Below are positions 52,426-62,124 of a stretch of 64,000 nt of DNA, one piece after another; position 1 is the stretch's first letter, and each line of letters opens with the position of its first letter. The notes under the pieces were generated by a model, which ran no database searches, had not been told where the DNA came from, and was given only the letters and a program-made list of their open reading frames with translations. Location of the stretch: positions 3,391,001-3,455,000 of the forward strand of contig NZ_CP067134.1 of NCBI RefSeq assembly GCF_028553765.1, in the 5' to 3' direction. This DNA is from Paracoccus stylophorae. GTDB lineage: Bacteria; Pseudomonadota; Alphaproteobacteria; Rhodobacterales; Rhodobacteraceae. The translations under genes and the position numbers were made by a program.

Positions 52426-53574
52426 ATGGATGCGCTTGAAGACGATTACCGCAACGTGCTGCTGGCAGACCATGAGGGGCCCTGCATTTCGCTGTATCAG
52501 CCGACGCACCGGACCTTTCCCGACCGTCAGCAGGACCCGATCCGGTTCCGCAATCTTCTGAAAGAGCTGCAGGAATCGCTGTCGCGCCAGCATGGCGGCA
52601 AGGAAAACGAGACGATCCTGCGCCCGTTCCACGAACTGGCCGAGGATGGCGAGTTCTGGAACCACACGCTTGACGGGCTGGCGGTCTTTGCCACGCCCGA
52701 TCTGTTCCGGGTCTATCATCTGCAACGGCCGGTGCAGGAACGCGCCATCGTTGCCGGCAGCTTTCACACCAAGCCGCTGATGCGGATCATCCAGTCGGCC
52801 GACCGCTATCACGTGCTGGGGCTGAACCGGCAGCAGGCGACGCTGTTCGAGGGCAACCGCTATGCGCTGGACCCGGTCCAGCCGCTTGACGATTTTCCCG
52901 ATGACGCCGAGGCGGCGATGGGTCCGCGCGACGACGACCCGGAACGCACCAAGCGGGCCCATGGCCGCGACGGCGCGGGCCACACCACGCGGCATGGCAC
53001 GAATGTCCGTCAGGATGCGGTCAGAAAGGACACGAAACAGTTCTTCCGCGCCGTGGACGAGGCGGTGCGGGACAATTATTCCCGTCCGCTGGGTCTGCCG
53101 CTGCTGCTTGCCGCCCTGCCCGAGCATCATCACATGTTCCGCGAGATCAGCCGCAATCCGTCGCTGATGCCGGATGCGATCGACGTGGACCCGGCCTCGG
53201 TGCCGCTGGACGATCTGCGTGCCCGCGCGTGGGAGATCGTGCTGCCCTCGTATCTGGAACGGCTGCGCGATCTGGTCGAACGCTATGGCGCGTCGAAGGC
53301 GGACGGTCGCGGCAGCGCGGATCTGTCTGACATCGGCCGGGCCGCCGCCGCCAGCCGCATCGCCACATTGCTGATCGACGCGGACCGGGTCGTGCCGGGC
53401 CGGTTCGATCCGGAATCGGGCGCGGTCGAGTTCGCGCGGCTGGAAGACCCGGACGTGGACGACATGCTGGACGATCTGGGCGAGCATACGGTCAGAAACG
53501 GCGGCGAGGTGGTGATCGTGCCGTCCCAGAACATGCCGACCGACACCGGCATCGCCGCGATCTATCGGTTCTGA
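52426..53574 (+). CDS. baeRF-type protein (bacterial archaeo-eukaryotic release-factor-like)
   Basis: Soluble protein of 382 aa. The N-terminus GPCISLYQPTHRTFPDRQQDPIR matches the baeRF family 3 start, and the middle has DGLAVFATPDLFRVYHL and YHVLGLNRQQATLFEG, typical of the eRF1-like middle domain. A charged insertion follows with an Arg/His-rich stretch (GRDGAGHTTRHGTN), then a helical C-terminal domain. Proposed roles are ribosome-associated stress responses; none is proven. ATG 52426 is chosen because CAGGAG lies six bases upstream; ATG 52411 has none. Confidence 0.78.
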   Translation: MDALEDDYRNVLLADHEGPCISLYQPTHRTFPDRQQDPIRFRNLLKELQESLSRQHGGKENETILRPFHELAEDGEFWNHTLDGLAVFATPDLFRVYHLQRPVQERAIVAGSFHTKPLMRIIQSADRYHVLGLNRQQATLFEGNRYALDPVQPLDDFPDDAEAAMGPRDDDPERTKRAHGRDGAGHTTRHGTNVRQDAVRKDTKQFFRAVDEAVRDNYSRPLGLPLLLAALPEHHHMFREISRNPSLMPDAIDVDPASVPLDDLRARAWEIVLPSYLERLRDLVERYGASKADGRGSADLSDIGRAAAASRIATLLIDADRVVPGRFDPESGAVEFARLEDPDVDDMLDDLGEHTVRNGGEVVIVPSQNMPTDTGIAAIYRF

Positions 53575-53617
53575 TCCTTGCCTGATCCCCGTCACCCGAA
53601 CCGCCACCGCAAGGCGG

Positions 53618-53633
53618 GCGGCGTCTGCGCCGC
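53618..53633. terminator. stem-loop after the baeRF gene
   Basis: GCGGCG-TCTG-CGCCGC, a 6-bp GC stem with a 4-base loop, 43 bases after the stop at 53574 and 90 bases before the next start. No T-run. Possible weak terminator. Confidence 0.35.
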
Positions 53634-53723
53634 ACCCGCGTGGCATCGCGGCGGCGGTTCGGGCACGCCGACGGGGCCGGACAAGCGCCGGCCTTTGCGG
53701 CGCAATCCGGGACCGATGCTGCG

Positions 53724-55013
53724 ATGACCCGGCCCGATCTGGCCAACAGCCTGTTTCTGGCGCTGGTCGAGGATGCCGACGGCGCGGGCGGGCTGTCGCC
53801 GCCTCAGGCGCGGCACGAGCCGGCGAATTTCCTGCGCCACGCCGCGTCGCTGTCGATGAGCAAGATCGCCGACGGGCTGATCGACCCCAAGCTGGTTCTG
53901 TCCTGGCTGCTGGATCATCTGGGCGCCTCCTCGGTCTTCGTCGGTCTGCTGGTCCCGATCCGCGAGGCCGGCGCGCTGTTGCCGCAATTGCTGACCGCCC
54001 CGCGCGTGCAGGCGATGGCGCGGCGCAAATGGGCCTGGGTGGCGGGCTGCATCGGCCAGGGCGTGGCGGCGGCGGGGATCGTGCTGGCCGCGCTGACGCT
54101 GGCCGGCACGGCGGCGGGGGTCGCGATCTGTGCGCTGCTGGCGGTGCTGGCGGTGGCGCGGTCGATCTGTTCGGTCAGCTACAGCGACGTGCTGGGCAAG
54201 ACCGTGGGCCAGTCGCGGCGCGGGGCGGCCACGGGCGTTGCCACATCGCTGGGCGCGGGCGCGGTGGTGATCTTCGCACTGGTGCTGCTGTCGGGGATGG
54301 CGGATCGCGCCGCGCTGGTCGTCGTGGCCATCGGTCTGGCCGCGCTGCTGTGGCTGTCGGCGGGGCTGGTCTTTGCGACGCTGTGGGAAGAGCCTGCGCC
54401 GGGTCAGGCCGACACGCCGACGCTGGGCCAGCTTTCCATCCTGCGCCACGATCCGCAACTGCGCCGCTTCATCTGGGCGCGGGGGCTGCTGACGGCCACC
54501 GCGCTGGCGCCGCCCTATATCGTGCTGCTGGGGGCGCAGGCGGGCCAGGGCGGTTTCGACCGCCTTGGGGCGCTGGTTCTGGCATCCTCCATCGCCTCGG
54601 CGGTCAGTTCGTGGATCTGGGGCCGGATGGCCGACCGGTCCAGCCGTCAGGTCCTGATGCTGTCGGGCATCGGCGGGGCGGCGGCGCTGCTGGCGGCGGT
54701 GGCGCTGGACCTGGCGGGCGCGTCGGGCACGATCTGGGCGCTGCCTGCGGTGCTGTTCGTGCTGATGATCGCCTATCACGGCGTGCGGCAGGGACGGGTG
54801 ATCTATCTGGTGGACATGGCGCCGCCCGACCGGCGCGCGACCTATACCGCCGTATCGAACACGGTGATCGGGGTGGCGTTGCTGGGATCGGGCATCTTCG
54901 GGGCGCTTGCTTCGCTGGCCGGGCCGCATGTCACGCTGCTGATCTTTGCCGCGATGGCGCTGGCCGCTTCGCTGGTGACTCGGGGCCTTGACGAGATCCA
55001 TGATGGGACGTGA
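53724..55013 (+). CDS. MFS transporter
   Basis: Membrane protein of 429 aa with 10-12 hydrophobic segments. It starts with a ~35-residue cytoplasmic N-terminus (MTRPDLANSLFLALVEDADG). A motif-A-like loop is WGRMADRSSRQVLML, and the first half has VLSWLLDHLGASSVFVGLLVPIREAG split by helix breaks. No close functional subfamily recognised. The start ATG at 53724 gives the natural N-terminus; the longer frame from 53640 adds a low-complexity leader. Confidence 0.82.
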   Translation: MTRPDLANSLFLALVEDADGAGGLSPPQARHEPANFLRHAASLSMSKIADGLIDPKLVLSWLLDHLGASSVFVGLLVPIREAGALLPQLLTAPRVQAMARRKWAWVAGCIGQGVAAAGIVLAALTLAGTAAGVAICALLAVLAVARSICSVSYSDVLGKTVGQSRRGAATGVATSLGAGAVVIFALVLLSGMADRAALVVVAIGLAALLWLSAGLVFATLWEEPAPGQADTPTLGQLSILRHDPQLRRFIWARGLLTATALAPPYIVLLGAQAGQGGFDRLGALVLASSIASAVSSWIWGRMADRSSRQVLMLSGIGGAAALLAAVALDLAGASGTIWALPAVLFVLMIAYHGVRQGRVIYLVDMAPPDRRATYTAVSNTVIGVALLGSGIFGALASLAGPHVTLLIFAAMALAASLVTRGLDEIHDGT

Positions 55014-55149
55014 TTCGGTCGCGCTTGCGCCGACGCGCAGGGATTCCACTGCGTGAAACGCAATCTCGACTGTCTCGTGGTTACCGGCCTAAGATCCGGT
55101 CAGTTCGCGGCGGTCATGGCAGGCCGCACTGGAAAGCAGGAGGAACGAC

Positions 55150-56499
55150 ATGAATGTTCAGGAAACCGCGCCGCTGGTAAGGGCCAGCGGCACGACGATC
55201 ACCCCGGGATACATGCCCGGCTTCGGCAACGATTTCGAGACCGAGGCCCTGCCGGGCGCCCTGCCCCATGGCATGAACTCGCCCCAGAAATGCAACTATG
55301 GGCTTTACGGCGAACAGCTTTCGGGCACCGCCTTCACCGATGTCCGTCCCGAACGCACCTGGTGCTATCGCATCCGCCCGTCGGTCAAGCACAGCCATCG
55401 TTACGAAAAGCTTGACCTGCCCTATTTCCGCTCAGCCCCCGACATCCACCCGGACGTGACCAGCCTGGGCCAGTATCGCTGGGACCCGGTTCCGCACAAC
55501 GATGAAAAGCTGACCTGGCTGACCGGCATGCGCACCATGACCACGGCGGGCGACGTGCACACGCAGGTCGGCATGGCCAGCCACATCTATCTGATCACCG
55601 AATCGATGGTGGACGAATATTTCTTCTCGGCCGACAGCGAGATGCTGGTCGTGCCGCAGGAAGGCCGGCTGCGCTTTGCCACGGAACTGGGCATCATCGA
55701 CCTTGAACCCAAGGAGATCGCCATCATCCCGCGCGGTCTGGTGTACCGCGTCGAATTGCTGGACGGGCCGGCGCGCGGCTTCGTGTGCGAAAACTATGGC
55801 CAGAAATTCGAACTGCCGGGCCGTGGCCCGATCGGCGCGAACTGCATGGCCAACCCGCGCGACTTCAAGGCGCCGGTGGCGGCGTTCGAGGACCGCGAGG
55901 TGCCCTCGACCGTGACGGTGAAATGGTGCGGCCAGTTTCACATCACCAAGATCGACCAGAGCCCGCTGGACGTGGTCGCCTGGCACGGCAACTATGCGCC
56001 CTACAAATACGATCTGCGCACCTATTGCCCGGTCGGCGCGATCCTGTTCGATCACCCCGACCCGTCGATCTTCACGGTGCTGACCGCGCCGTCGGGGCAG
56101 CCGGGCACCGCCAATATCGACTTCGTGCTGTTCCGCGAACGCTGGATGGTGATGGAAGACACCTTCCGCCCGCCGTGGTATCACAAGAACATCATGTCCG
56201 AGCTGATGGGCAACATCTATGGCCAGTACGACGCCAAGCCGCAGGGCTTCGTCCCCGGCGGCGTCAGCCTGCACAACATGATGCTGCCGCACGGCCCGGA
56301 CCGCGAAGCCTTTGAAAAGGCATCCAACGCCGATCTCGGTCCCGAAAAGCTGGACAACACCATGTCCTTCATGTTCGAGACCCGCTTCCCGCAGCAACTG
56401 ACCCAGTTCGCCGGCAAGGAAGCGCCGTTGCAGGACGATTACATCGACGTCTGGAAGACGCTTGAAAAGAAGTTCGACGGCACGCCGGGCAAGAAATAG
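55150..56499 (+). CDS. hmgA: homogentisate 1,2-dioxygenase
   Basis: Ring-cleaving dioxygenase of 449 aa of tyrosine/phenylalanine degradation, converting homogentisate to maleylacetoacetate. Characteristic segments are [19 protein letters not shown], the iron-site region [18 protein letters not shown] (His and Glu ligands) and [18 protein letters not shown] with the third ligand His. AGGAGG stands seven bases before the ATG. The usual partners (fumarylacetoacetase, maleylacetoacetate isomerase) are not adjacent. A small dyad TGCGT-GAA-ACGCA lies at 55050-55062 in its leader and could be an operator. Confidence 0.95.
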   Translation: MNVQETAPLVRASGTTITPGYMPGFGNDFETEALPGALPHGMNSPQKCNYGLYGEQLSGTAFTDVRPERTWCYRIRPSVKHSHRYEKLDLPYFRSAPDIHPDVTSLGQYRWDPVPHNDEKLTWLTGMRTMTTAGDVHTQVGMASHIYLITESMVDEYFFSADSEMLVVPQEGRLRFATELGIIDLEPKEIAIIPRGLVYRVELLDGPARGFVCENYGQKFELPGRGPIGANCMANPRDFKAPVAAFEDREVPSTVTVKWCGQFHITKIDQSPLDVVAWHGNYAPYKYDLRTYCPVGAILFDHPDPSIFTVLTAPSGQPGTANIDFVLFRERWMVMEDTFRPPWYHKNIMSELMGNIYGQYDAKPQGFVPGGVSLHNMMLPHGPDREAFEKASNADLGPEKLDNTMSFMFETRFPQQLTQFAGKEAPLQDDYIDVWKTLEKKFDGTPGKK

Positions 56500-56513
56500 G
56501 CCCGACACACGCC

Positions 56514-56545
56514 GGCGATCCGCGCGCCGTTCTGCGCGGATCGCC
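56514..56545. terminator. bidirectional terminator between hmgA and the IclR gene
   Basis: GGCGATCCGCGC (56514-56525) pairs perfectly with GCGCGGATCGCC (56534-56545) across an 8-base loop, a 12-bp stem in the 60-base gap between convergent genes. No long T-run. Strong structural terminator for both. Confidence 0.75.
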
Positions 56546-56559
56546 AATCAAGCCTTGCG

Positions 56560-57342
56560 TCAGGCAAGATCGGCATAGGCGCGACCGATGGCCCGCGCCG
56601 CCGATTGCAGGCGCGTCAGATGCGCCGCGGCCACCGCCTCGACAGACCGGTCGCTGGCGTTCCAGACAAGGTTGAGCGCGCCCACCGGTTCCGCGCCGGC
56701 CCGGATCGGAACCGCGATGGCCGCCGGCAATTCGCCGTAATCCACCGCCCGGCCCCAATGCCCCGTCTCTCGGGCGGCGTAACCCTTTTCGGCGACGGAT
56801 CGCAGGATCTGCGGCAATTGCGGCAGGGCGGCCGCATCCTCGCGCGGCAGTTTCCGGATCAGATCCTTCAGCAACTCGGCCAGCCGCGAGGCGCTGAACG
56901 CCGACAGATAGGCCGCCCCCAGGGCGGAAAGAACCGGCGAGGGGCGGAATCCGACCGCATCGGGATAGACGCCGTGTTTTCTGAAGACCCGCGTGGTATC
57001 GACGATCTCGGTCCGGCCGTCGCCGATACCGGCGGCCAGATCGACCCCCAGCCCGGTCTCCGCCGACAGTTGCACGATGGTTTCCTTGCCGACCGCGACC
57101 AGCCGGTCGACCAGATCCGGCATCACGCCCGATTGCGGAAAGGCCGAGCCCAGCTGATAGCATCCGTCACTGCTTCTGCGGATCAGCCAGCGACGGCTTT
57201 CCAGCGTGGCGCAGATCCGCAGCAGCGTCGGTTTCGACAGCCCCGTCTGCGCCGCGAGAAAGGCAAGCGAACTGGCGCCCGAGGCATGCACGACCTCAAG
57301 CACGGTCAGCCCGCGTTCGATGGAGCGATTGAGTTTTGTCAT
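56560..57342 (-). CDS. IclR-family transcriptional regulator
   Basis: Regulator of 260 aa. N-terminal winged helix with RSIERGLTVLEVVHASGASS and LSKPTLLRICATLESR; C-terminal IclR effector domain with AAYLSAFSASRLAELL and IAVPIRAGAEPVGALNLV. It is divergent from the TAXI-TRAP/sulfatase operon and has a palindrome immediately before its start, so it more likely controls that operon than hmgA, with which it is convergent. HmgR proteins are also of this family, so control of hmgA cannot be excluded. Confidence 0.88.
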   Translation of the reverse strand: MTKLNRSIERGLTVLEVVHASGASSLAFLAAQTGLSKPTLLRICATLESRRWLIRRSSDGCYQLGSAFPQSGVMPDLVDRLVAVGKETIVQLSAETGLGVDLAAGIGDGRTEIVDTTRVFRKHGVYPDAVGFRPSPVLSALGAAYLSAFSASRLAELLKDLIRKLPREDAAALPQLPQILRSVAEKGYAARETGHWGRAVDYGELPAAIAVPIRAGAEPVGALNLVWNASDRSVEAVAAAHLTRLQSAARAIGRAYADLA

Positions 57343-57350
57343 CCTGCGTC

Positions 57351-57365
57351 TTTCACCTGGTGAAA
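57351..57365. promoter_or_regulatory. palindromic operator next to the IclR gene
   Basis: TTTCACC-T-GGTGAAA, perfect 7-bp arms around one base, beginning nine bases before the regulator's ATG in the 144-base divergent region. IclR proteins bind such short AT-ended palindromes. It probably mediates autoregulation and control of the TRAP operon starting at 57487. Confidence 0.6.
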
Positions 57366-57486
57366 CAATAAATCGACAGGGATGCGACGGTCCAATAACT
57401 TTTTCAGCATGCGCGCCGCGTCCCGAATCGACACGCGAACAGACATTCGGACCTGAACGGAGCCAGTGACACCAGGGGAGGACATC

Positions 57487-59349
57487 GTGTCAGCACTCAA
57501 GGGAAATGCGTATCTGGGATACGCGATGACAGGGCTTTCGCTGCTGATCATCGGCGTCGTCTTCTACGTGTCGGTTTTCGGCGTGTTTTCGGATTCCTAT
57601 CTGCGCGTCGGGATGTTGCTGGCCGGCGGCCTGCTGATCATCCTGGCCGGGTTCGGCCAGTCCGGCACCGCCGCAGACCGGGCGATCCTGATCGCGGTCG
57701 CCGTCGCGCTGTTTCTTGGCGTCTATCAGTATTTCCGCGCCGCCGAAGAGATCGAGACCGGACTTTATTTCCTGACCTCCATCGACATCTGGATGGGCCT
57801 GCTGGGTCTGATCGCGGTGATCGAACTGACACGGCGGTCGGTCGGGCTGGTGATGGCGCTGGTGGCCGGTATCGTGCTGGTCTATGGGGCGTTCGGGCAC
57901 ATGGCGCCGGGGTTCCTGCGCCATGCCGGCATCTCGACCGAAGAGCTGATGACCGTCCTGTGGTATTCCTTCGACGGTGTCTTTGGACGCCCGATGGCCA
58001 CCGTCGTGTCGACCATCCTGATCTTCATCGTCTTCGGCGCGCTTCTGGAACTGCTGGCCATCGACCTGGTGCTGGTGCGTCTGGCGATGGCCGCGACCGG
58101 GCGGATGCGGTCCGGCCCGGCGGCGGCGGCCACGGTCGCCAGCGGCCTGTTCGGCACCATCTCGGGCAGCGCGGTCGCCAATGTCGTCGGCACCGGCGTC
58201 ATCACCATCCCGCTGATCAAGAAACGCGGGTTTTCCGCACGCTTCGCGGCGGCGGTGGAATCCGCGGCCTCCAGCGGCGGGCAGATCACGCCCCCGATCA
58301 TGGGGGCCGTCGCCTTCATCATGGCCGACGTCACCGGCGTGCCCTATCTGACCATCTGTGCCGCTGCCGCCGTGCCTGCGCTGCTGTATTACGGCGGGCT
58401 GTTCGTCGCGATCTCCAGCGCCGCGCGGAACATGGATCTGGCCAAGGAGGCGCGGCCCGACATCTCGTTCAACTGGCGCGAGCTGGTGCAGATGGGCATC
58501 TTCGTGCTGGCGCTGGCCGGGATCGTGGTGACGATGGTCGGCGGCTCGTCGCCCGCCTATGCCGGCTTTGTCGGTGTCGCGCTGGCCGCGGTTCTGGGCT
58601 TTGCCATTCGTCCCGATCTGCTGACCAACCGGGAAGCCTGGGTGAAATTCATCCGCTCGGCCGGGCTGATCTCGGCCCAGCTGGTGGTGATCGTGGGCGC
58701 GGTGGGGATCGTCATCGGGGTGCTGAACCTGACGGGCGTGGGGCTGCGCTTTGCCTCGCTGCTGTCCAGCCTGGCCGAGGATCAGCTGATCCTGTCGCTG
58801 ATCCTGATGGCGTTTGCCTGCCTGCTGCTGGGCATGGGCATGCCGACCGTGCCGGCCTATCTGATCATCGTGCTGGTCATGGGCCCGTCGCTGCAAAGGC
58901 TGGGCGTGCCGATTGTCCACACCCACATGTTCGTGCTGTATTTCGGGGTGCTGTCGGCGGTCACGCCACCGGTTGCGCTGGCGGCCTTTGCCGCCGCCCC
59001 CATCGCGGGCGCCAGCCCCATGGGCACGGCGATCGAGGCCTCGCGGCTGGCGCTGCCGGGTTTCGTGATCCCGTTCGCCTTCATCTATCAGCCGGCGCTG
59101 CTGCTGGGCACCGGTTTCGGACTGGCGCAGTCGGCACAGGCCATCCTGTTCGTGCTGCTGGCCACGATCCTGATCTCGCGCGCCTGCTATCCGCGCCGGG
59201 GCAAGGCCTACATGGTGCCGGTCGGACTGGGGCTGGCCGCCGCACTCATCTTCTTCGGACCGATGGTGTCGTGGATCGCCGCCGTCGCCGCCCTGGGGGT
59301 GATGTATATCGACCGGCTGGAGCTGGACGCCGAAAGCCAGATTTCATGA
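57487..59349 (+). CDS. TRAP transporter permease, fused 4TM/12TM (TAXI type)
   Basis: Membrane protein of 620 aa in which the DctQ- and DctM-like parts are one chain, as in TAXI-TRAP systems. There are at least 14 hydrophobic segments. DctM-type landmarks are ASGLFGTISGSAVANVVGTG, SAASSGGQITPPIMGAVAF and SAVTPPVALAAFAAAPIAG. Start taken as GTG 57487, five bases after GGGGAGG; GTG 57466 is an alternative. The partner binding-protein gene follows 22 bases later and is frameshifted. Confidence 0.9.
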   Translation: MSALKGNAYLGYAMTGLSLLIIGVVFYVSVFGVFSDSYLRVGMLLAGGLLIILAGFGQSGTAADRAILIAVAVALFLGVYQYFRAAEEIETGLYFLTSIDIWMGLLGLIAVIELTRRSVGLVMALVAGIVLVYGAFGHMAPGFLRHAGISTEELMTVLWYSFDGVFGRPMATVVSTILIFIVFGALLELLAIDLVLVRLAMAATGRMRSGPAAAATVASGLFGTISGSAVANVVGTGVITIPLIKKRGFSARFAAAVESAASSGGQITPPIMGAVAFIMADVTGVPYLTICAAAAVPALLYYGGLFVAISSAARNMDLAKEARPDISFNWRELVQMGIFVLALAGIVVTMVGGSSPAYAGFVGVALAAVLGFAIRPDLLTNREAWVKFIRSAGLISAQLVVIVGAVGIVIGVLNLTGVGLRFASLLSSLAEDQLILSLILMAFACLLLGMGMPTVPAYLIIVLVMGPSLQRLGVPIVHTHMFVLYFGVLSAVTPPVALAAFAAAPIAGASPMGTAIEASRLALPGFVIPFAFIYQPALLLGTGFGLAQSAQAILFVLLATILISRACYPRRGKAYMVPVGLGLAAALIFFGPMVSWIAAVAALGVMYIDRLELDAESQIS

Positions 59350-59371
59350 TCGCAATGAGGAGAAACCAATC

Positions 59372-60404
59372 ATGAAGACCGCAATTCTCAATCGCCGCAG
59401 CGTGCTGGCCGGCACCGCCGCCGCCGCGACGCTGGGCATGCTGCCGCGCGCCGCGATGGCCAAGGAACTGCTGCGCATGTCGACCCTGGGGCCGGGCACC
59501 AGCCCAAACCTGGTGATGACCACCTTCGCCAACATCATCAACCGGAACCTGCCGGACTATGAAATCCAGATCAACGCCACCGGCGCGGCCACCCGCCACG
59601 CGCTGGAGGTGGCGATGGGCAAGACCGCGTTCTGCATGTCCTCGCCGGCGCTGCATGCGCTGATGGTCAACCAGCAGGCGATGTTTGAAAAGCTGGATCA
59701 GGCGCCGGAACTGGCCAAAAACCTGCGCGCGGTGCTGAATTTTCCGATGGGCATCTATCATATCGCCGTCTATGAATCCTCGGGCATCACCGCGATGGAT
59801 CAGGCGGCGGGCAAGCGGGTCTTTCTTTGGACCGCCGGGCAGCGCCGCCTATTCCACCATGGAGCGTCTGTTCGAGGCGGTTACCGGGCTGAAGGCCGAC
59901 ACCGATTACGAGGCGCTGAAGCTGGGCTGGGACGCCGCCGCCGCATCGTTCCAGGACGGCAATCTGGATATCTACTGCAACCCGACCAACGCGCCAAGCC
60001 CGGTCCTGACCCAGATCGCCGTGACCAATCCGATCCGCTTCCTGGGCATCCCGCAGGACCAGCTGGAATCCGAGGCGATCACGGCGCTGGCCAGCCGCCC
60101 CGGCTTCGGCCTTGCCACGCTGCCGGCCGGTATCTACGGCGACAACCAGGTCAATTCCGAGGATACCACCACGCTGCGCGTCACCGTCGGCATCATCACC
60201 AATCAGGATGCCGATGAAGAGATGATCTATCAGATGACCAAGACCTTCTATGCCGGCGTCGAGGAGATGCGCGACAGCGCGCCCTGGCTGCGGGCGATCA
60301 CGCCCGAGGCGGCGGTGCAGGACATCAACATGCCCCTGCATCCCGGTTCGCTGCGCGCGCTGGAGGAGCTGGGCGTGACGATCCCCGACGCCGCCCGCAT
60401 CTGA
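59372..60404 (+). pseudogene. TAXI-family TRAP substrate-binding protein, one-base frameshift
   Basis: The first frame (59372 to ~59828) gives a signal peptide (LNRRSVLAGTAAAATLGMLP) and a TAXI-type N-terminal half through AAGKRVF. From 59829 the homologous sequence continues in the next frame (GPPGSAAYSTMERLFEAV, then DIYCNPTNAPSPVLTQIA, ending at TGA 60402-60404). One extra T in the run CTTTCTTTGG (59821-59830) explains it: removing it restores VF-L/F-GPPGS and a 343-aa protein of normal length. No other lesion is seen and the RBS is strong, so this is a recent mutation, a sequencing error, or, less likely, programmed frameshifting. Confidence 0.85.
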
Positions 60405-60416
60405 CCCTGACACAGG

Positions 60417-60450
60417 CCGGGGCGCGACCGCGCGCGCGCGCGCGCCCCGG
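60417..60450 (+). terminator. GC-rich stem-loop between the TAXI gene and the sulfatase gene
   Basis: CCGGGGCGCG (60417-60426) pairs with CGCGCCCCGG (60441-60450); the loop includes a (CG)n run. It lies inside an apparent operon, 13 bases after the binding-protein stop, followed by ACTCAATTT. It may act as an attenuator or mRNA-stabilising stem that lowers sulfatase expression. Confidence 0.55.
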
Positions 60451-60476
60451 ACTCAATTTCCAATTGGTGCCGGATC

Positions 60477-62120
60477 ATGACCAGGAACGTTCTTTTCATC
60501 ATGTGCGATCAGCTTCGGTGGGATTACCTGTCCTGCACCGGGCACCCGCATCTGCACACGCCCCATATCGACAGGCTGGCGCAGCGCGGCGTCCTGTTCG
60601 ACCGCGCCTATGTCCAGTCGCCGATCTGCGGGCCGTCGCGGATGTCCTTCTATACCGGGCGCTATGTCAGTTCGCACGGCTCGACCTGGAACGGCATTCC
60701 GCTGAAGGTGGGCGAGATGACTCTGGGCGATCACCTGCGTCCGCTTGGCGTACGCACCGCGCTGTGCGGCAAGACCCACATGACCGCCGATATCGAGGGG
60801 ATGCGCCGCCTTGGCCTTTCGCCCGACAGCAAGATCGGCGCGCTGGTGTCGGAATGCGGCTTCGAACCCTATGAGCGCGAGGACGGGCTGCACCCGGACG
60901 GCCCCCGCTATCCGCGCAACGAGGCCTATGACGGGTTCATGAAGGAACGCGGCTGGCCGGACGAGAACCCCTGGTCCACCGTCGCCAACGCCGCCGAGGA
61001 CGAGGATGGCAACATCCTCAGCGGCTGGTTCATGGACAATGCCGACAAGCCCGCCCGCGCCGCCGATGAGGAAAGCGAGACACCCTATATCACCGGCCGC
61101 GCGATGGATTTCATCCGCGAGGCGGGCGACACGCCCTGGTGTCTGCATCTCAGCTATATCAAGCCGCACTGGCCCTATATCGTGCCCGCGCCCTATCACG
61201 ACATGTATGGCCCCGAAACGCATCTGCCCCCGGTCCGCAGCGAGGCCGAACGCGAGGACCCGCATCCCGTCTATGGCGCCTTCATGGAGGAACGCGTCAG
61301 CCGCGCCTTCTGCGACGACGGCACGCGGACCCGCGTGCTGACCGCCTATATGGGCCTGATCAAGCAGATCGACGACCAGATGGGCCGGCTGATGGCCTTT
61401 CTGGACGAACAGGGTCTGACGGACGAGACGATGATCGTCTTCACCTCGGACCACGGCGATTATCTGGGCGATCACTGGATGGGCGAGAAAGAGCTGTTTC
61501 ACGACGCGTCCTCGCGCATCCCGCTGATCGTCGTCGATCCGCGGTCCGAGGCGGACGCGACACGCGGCCTGAAATCCGATGCGCTGGTCGAGGCCATCGA
61601 CGTCGTGCCCACGATCCTCGACTTCTTCGGCGGCGACCCGGCGCCCCATATCATCGAGGGAAAATCGCTGCTGCCGATCCTGCACGGGCAGACGGACAGG
61701 GTGCGCGACTTCGCCGTCTCCGAATACGATTATTCCATGCGCGACGTGCGCCGGCGTCTGGGGGTCGAGGTCAAGGACGCCAAGCTGACCATGCTGTTCG
61801 ACGGGCGCTGGAAATACATCTTTGCCGAAGGGTTCCGCCCGATGCTGTTCGATCTGAAGACCGACCCGGACGAGCTGACCGATCTGGGCGCCGATCCCGC
61901 GCATGCCGACCAGATCGCCCGGCTCGAACGGCTCTTCTTCGACTGGACGCGCCGCACGTCGCAGCGCACGACCAGATCGGATGCCTGGATCGCCGCACGC
62001 GACACCGTGCTGGGCGAGGCCAAGGCCGGCATCCTGATCGGCTATCGCAACGAGGACGAGCTGCGCGCGGTCCTGCCCGAGGCCGAAATCCCCGACAAGA
62101 AGACCGGCAAGGCCACCTGA
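60477..62120 (+). CDS. sulfatase (formylglycine-dependent)
   Basis: Sulfatase-superfamily hydrolase of 547 aa. The N-terminus has NVLFIMCDQLRWDYLSCTG with metal residues D11 and Q12, and the modified-cysteine motif CGPSR at 51-55 with MSFYTGRY after it, so C51 should be converted to formylglycine. FTSDHGDYLGDHWMGEKEL supplies further metal/sulfate residues. Related enzymes hydrolyse choline sulfate, aryl sulfates or phosphonate monoesters; the true C-x-P-S-R motif favours sulfate esters. No signal peptide, so it acts in the cytoplasm after uptake. No strong Shine-Dalgarno before the ATG. Confidence 0.9.
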   Translation: MTRNVLFIMCDQLRWDYLSCTGHPHLHTPHIDRLAQRGVLFDRAYVQSPICGPSRMSFYTGRYVSSHGSTWNGIPLKVGEMTLGDHLRPLGVRTALCGKTHMTADIEGMRRLGLSPDSKIGALVSECGFEPYEREDGLHPDGPRYPRNEAYDGFMKERGWPDENPWSTVANAAEDEDGNILSGWFMDNADKPARAADEESETPYITGRAMDFIREAGDTPWCLHLSYIKPHWPYIVPAPYHDMYGPETHLPPVRSEAEREDPHPVYGAFMEERVSRAFCDDGTRTRVLTAYMGLIKQIDDQMGRLMAFLDEQGLTDETMIVFTSDHGDYLGDHWMGEKELFHDASSRIPLIVVDPRSEADATRGLKSDALVEAIDVVPTILDFFGGDPAPHIIEGKSLLPILHGQTDRVRDFAVSEYDYSMRDVRRRLGVEVKDAKLTMLFDGRWKYIFAEGFRPMLFDLKTDPDELTDLGADPAHADQIARLERLFFDWTRRTSQRTTRSDAWIAARDTVLGEAKAGILIGYRNEDELRAVLPEAEIPDKKTGKAT

Positions 62121-62124
62121 CGCG

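Noticed and set aside
60430..60444. (CG)n tract considered as an independent microsatellite
   Set aside because: It is explained as the loop and inner part of the 60417-60450 hairpin; only about seven dinucleotides.
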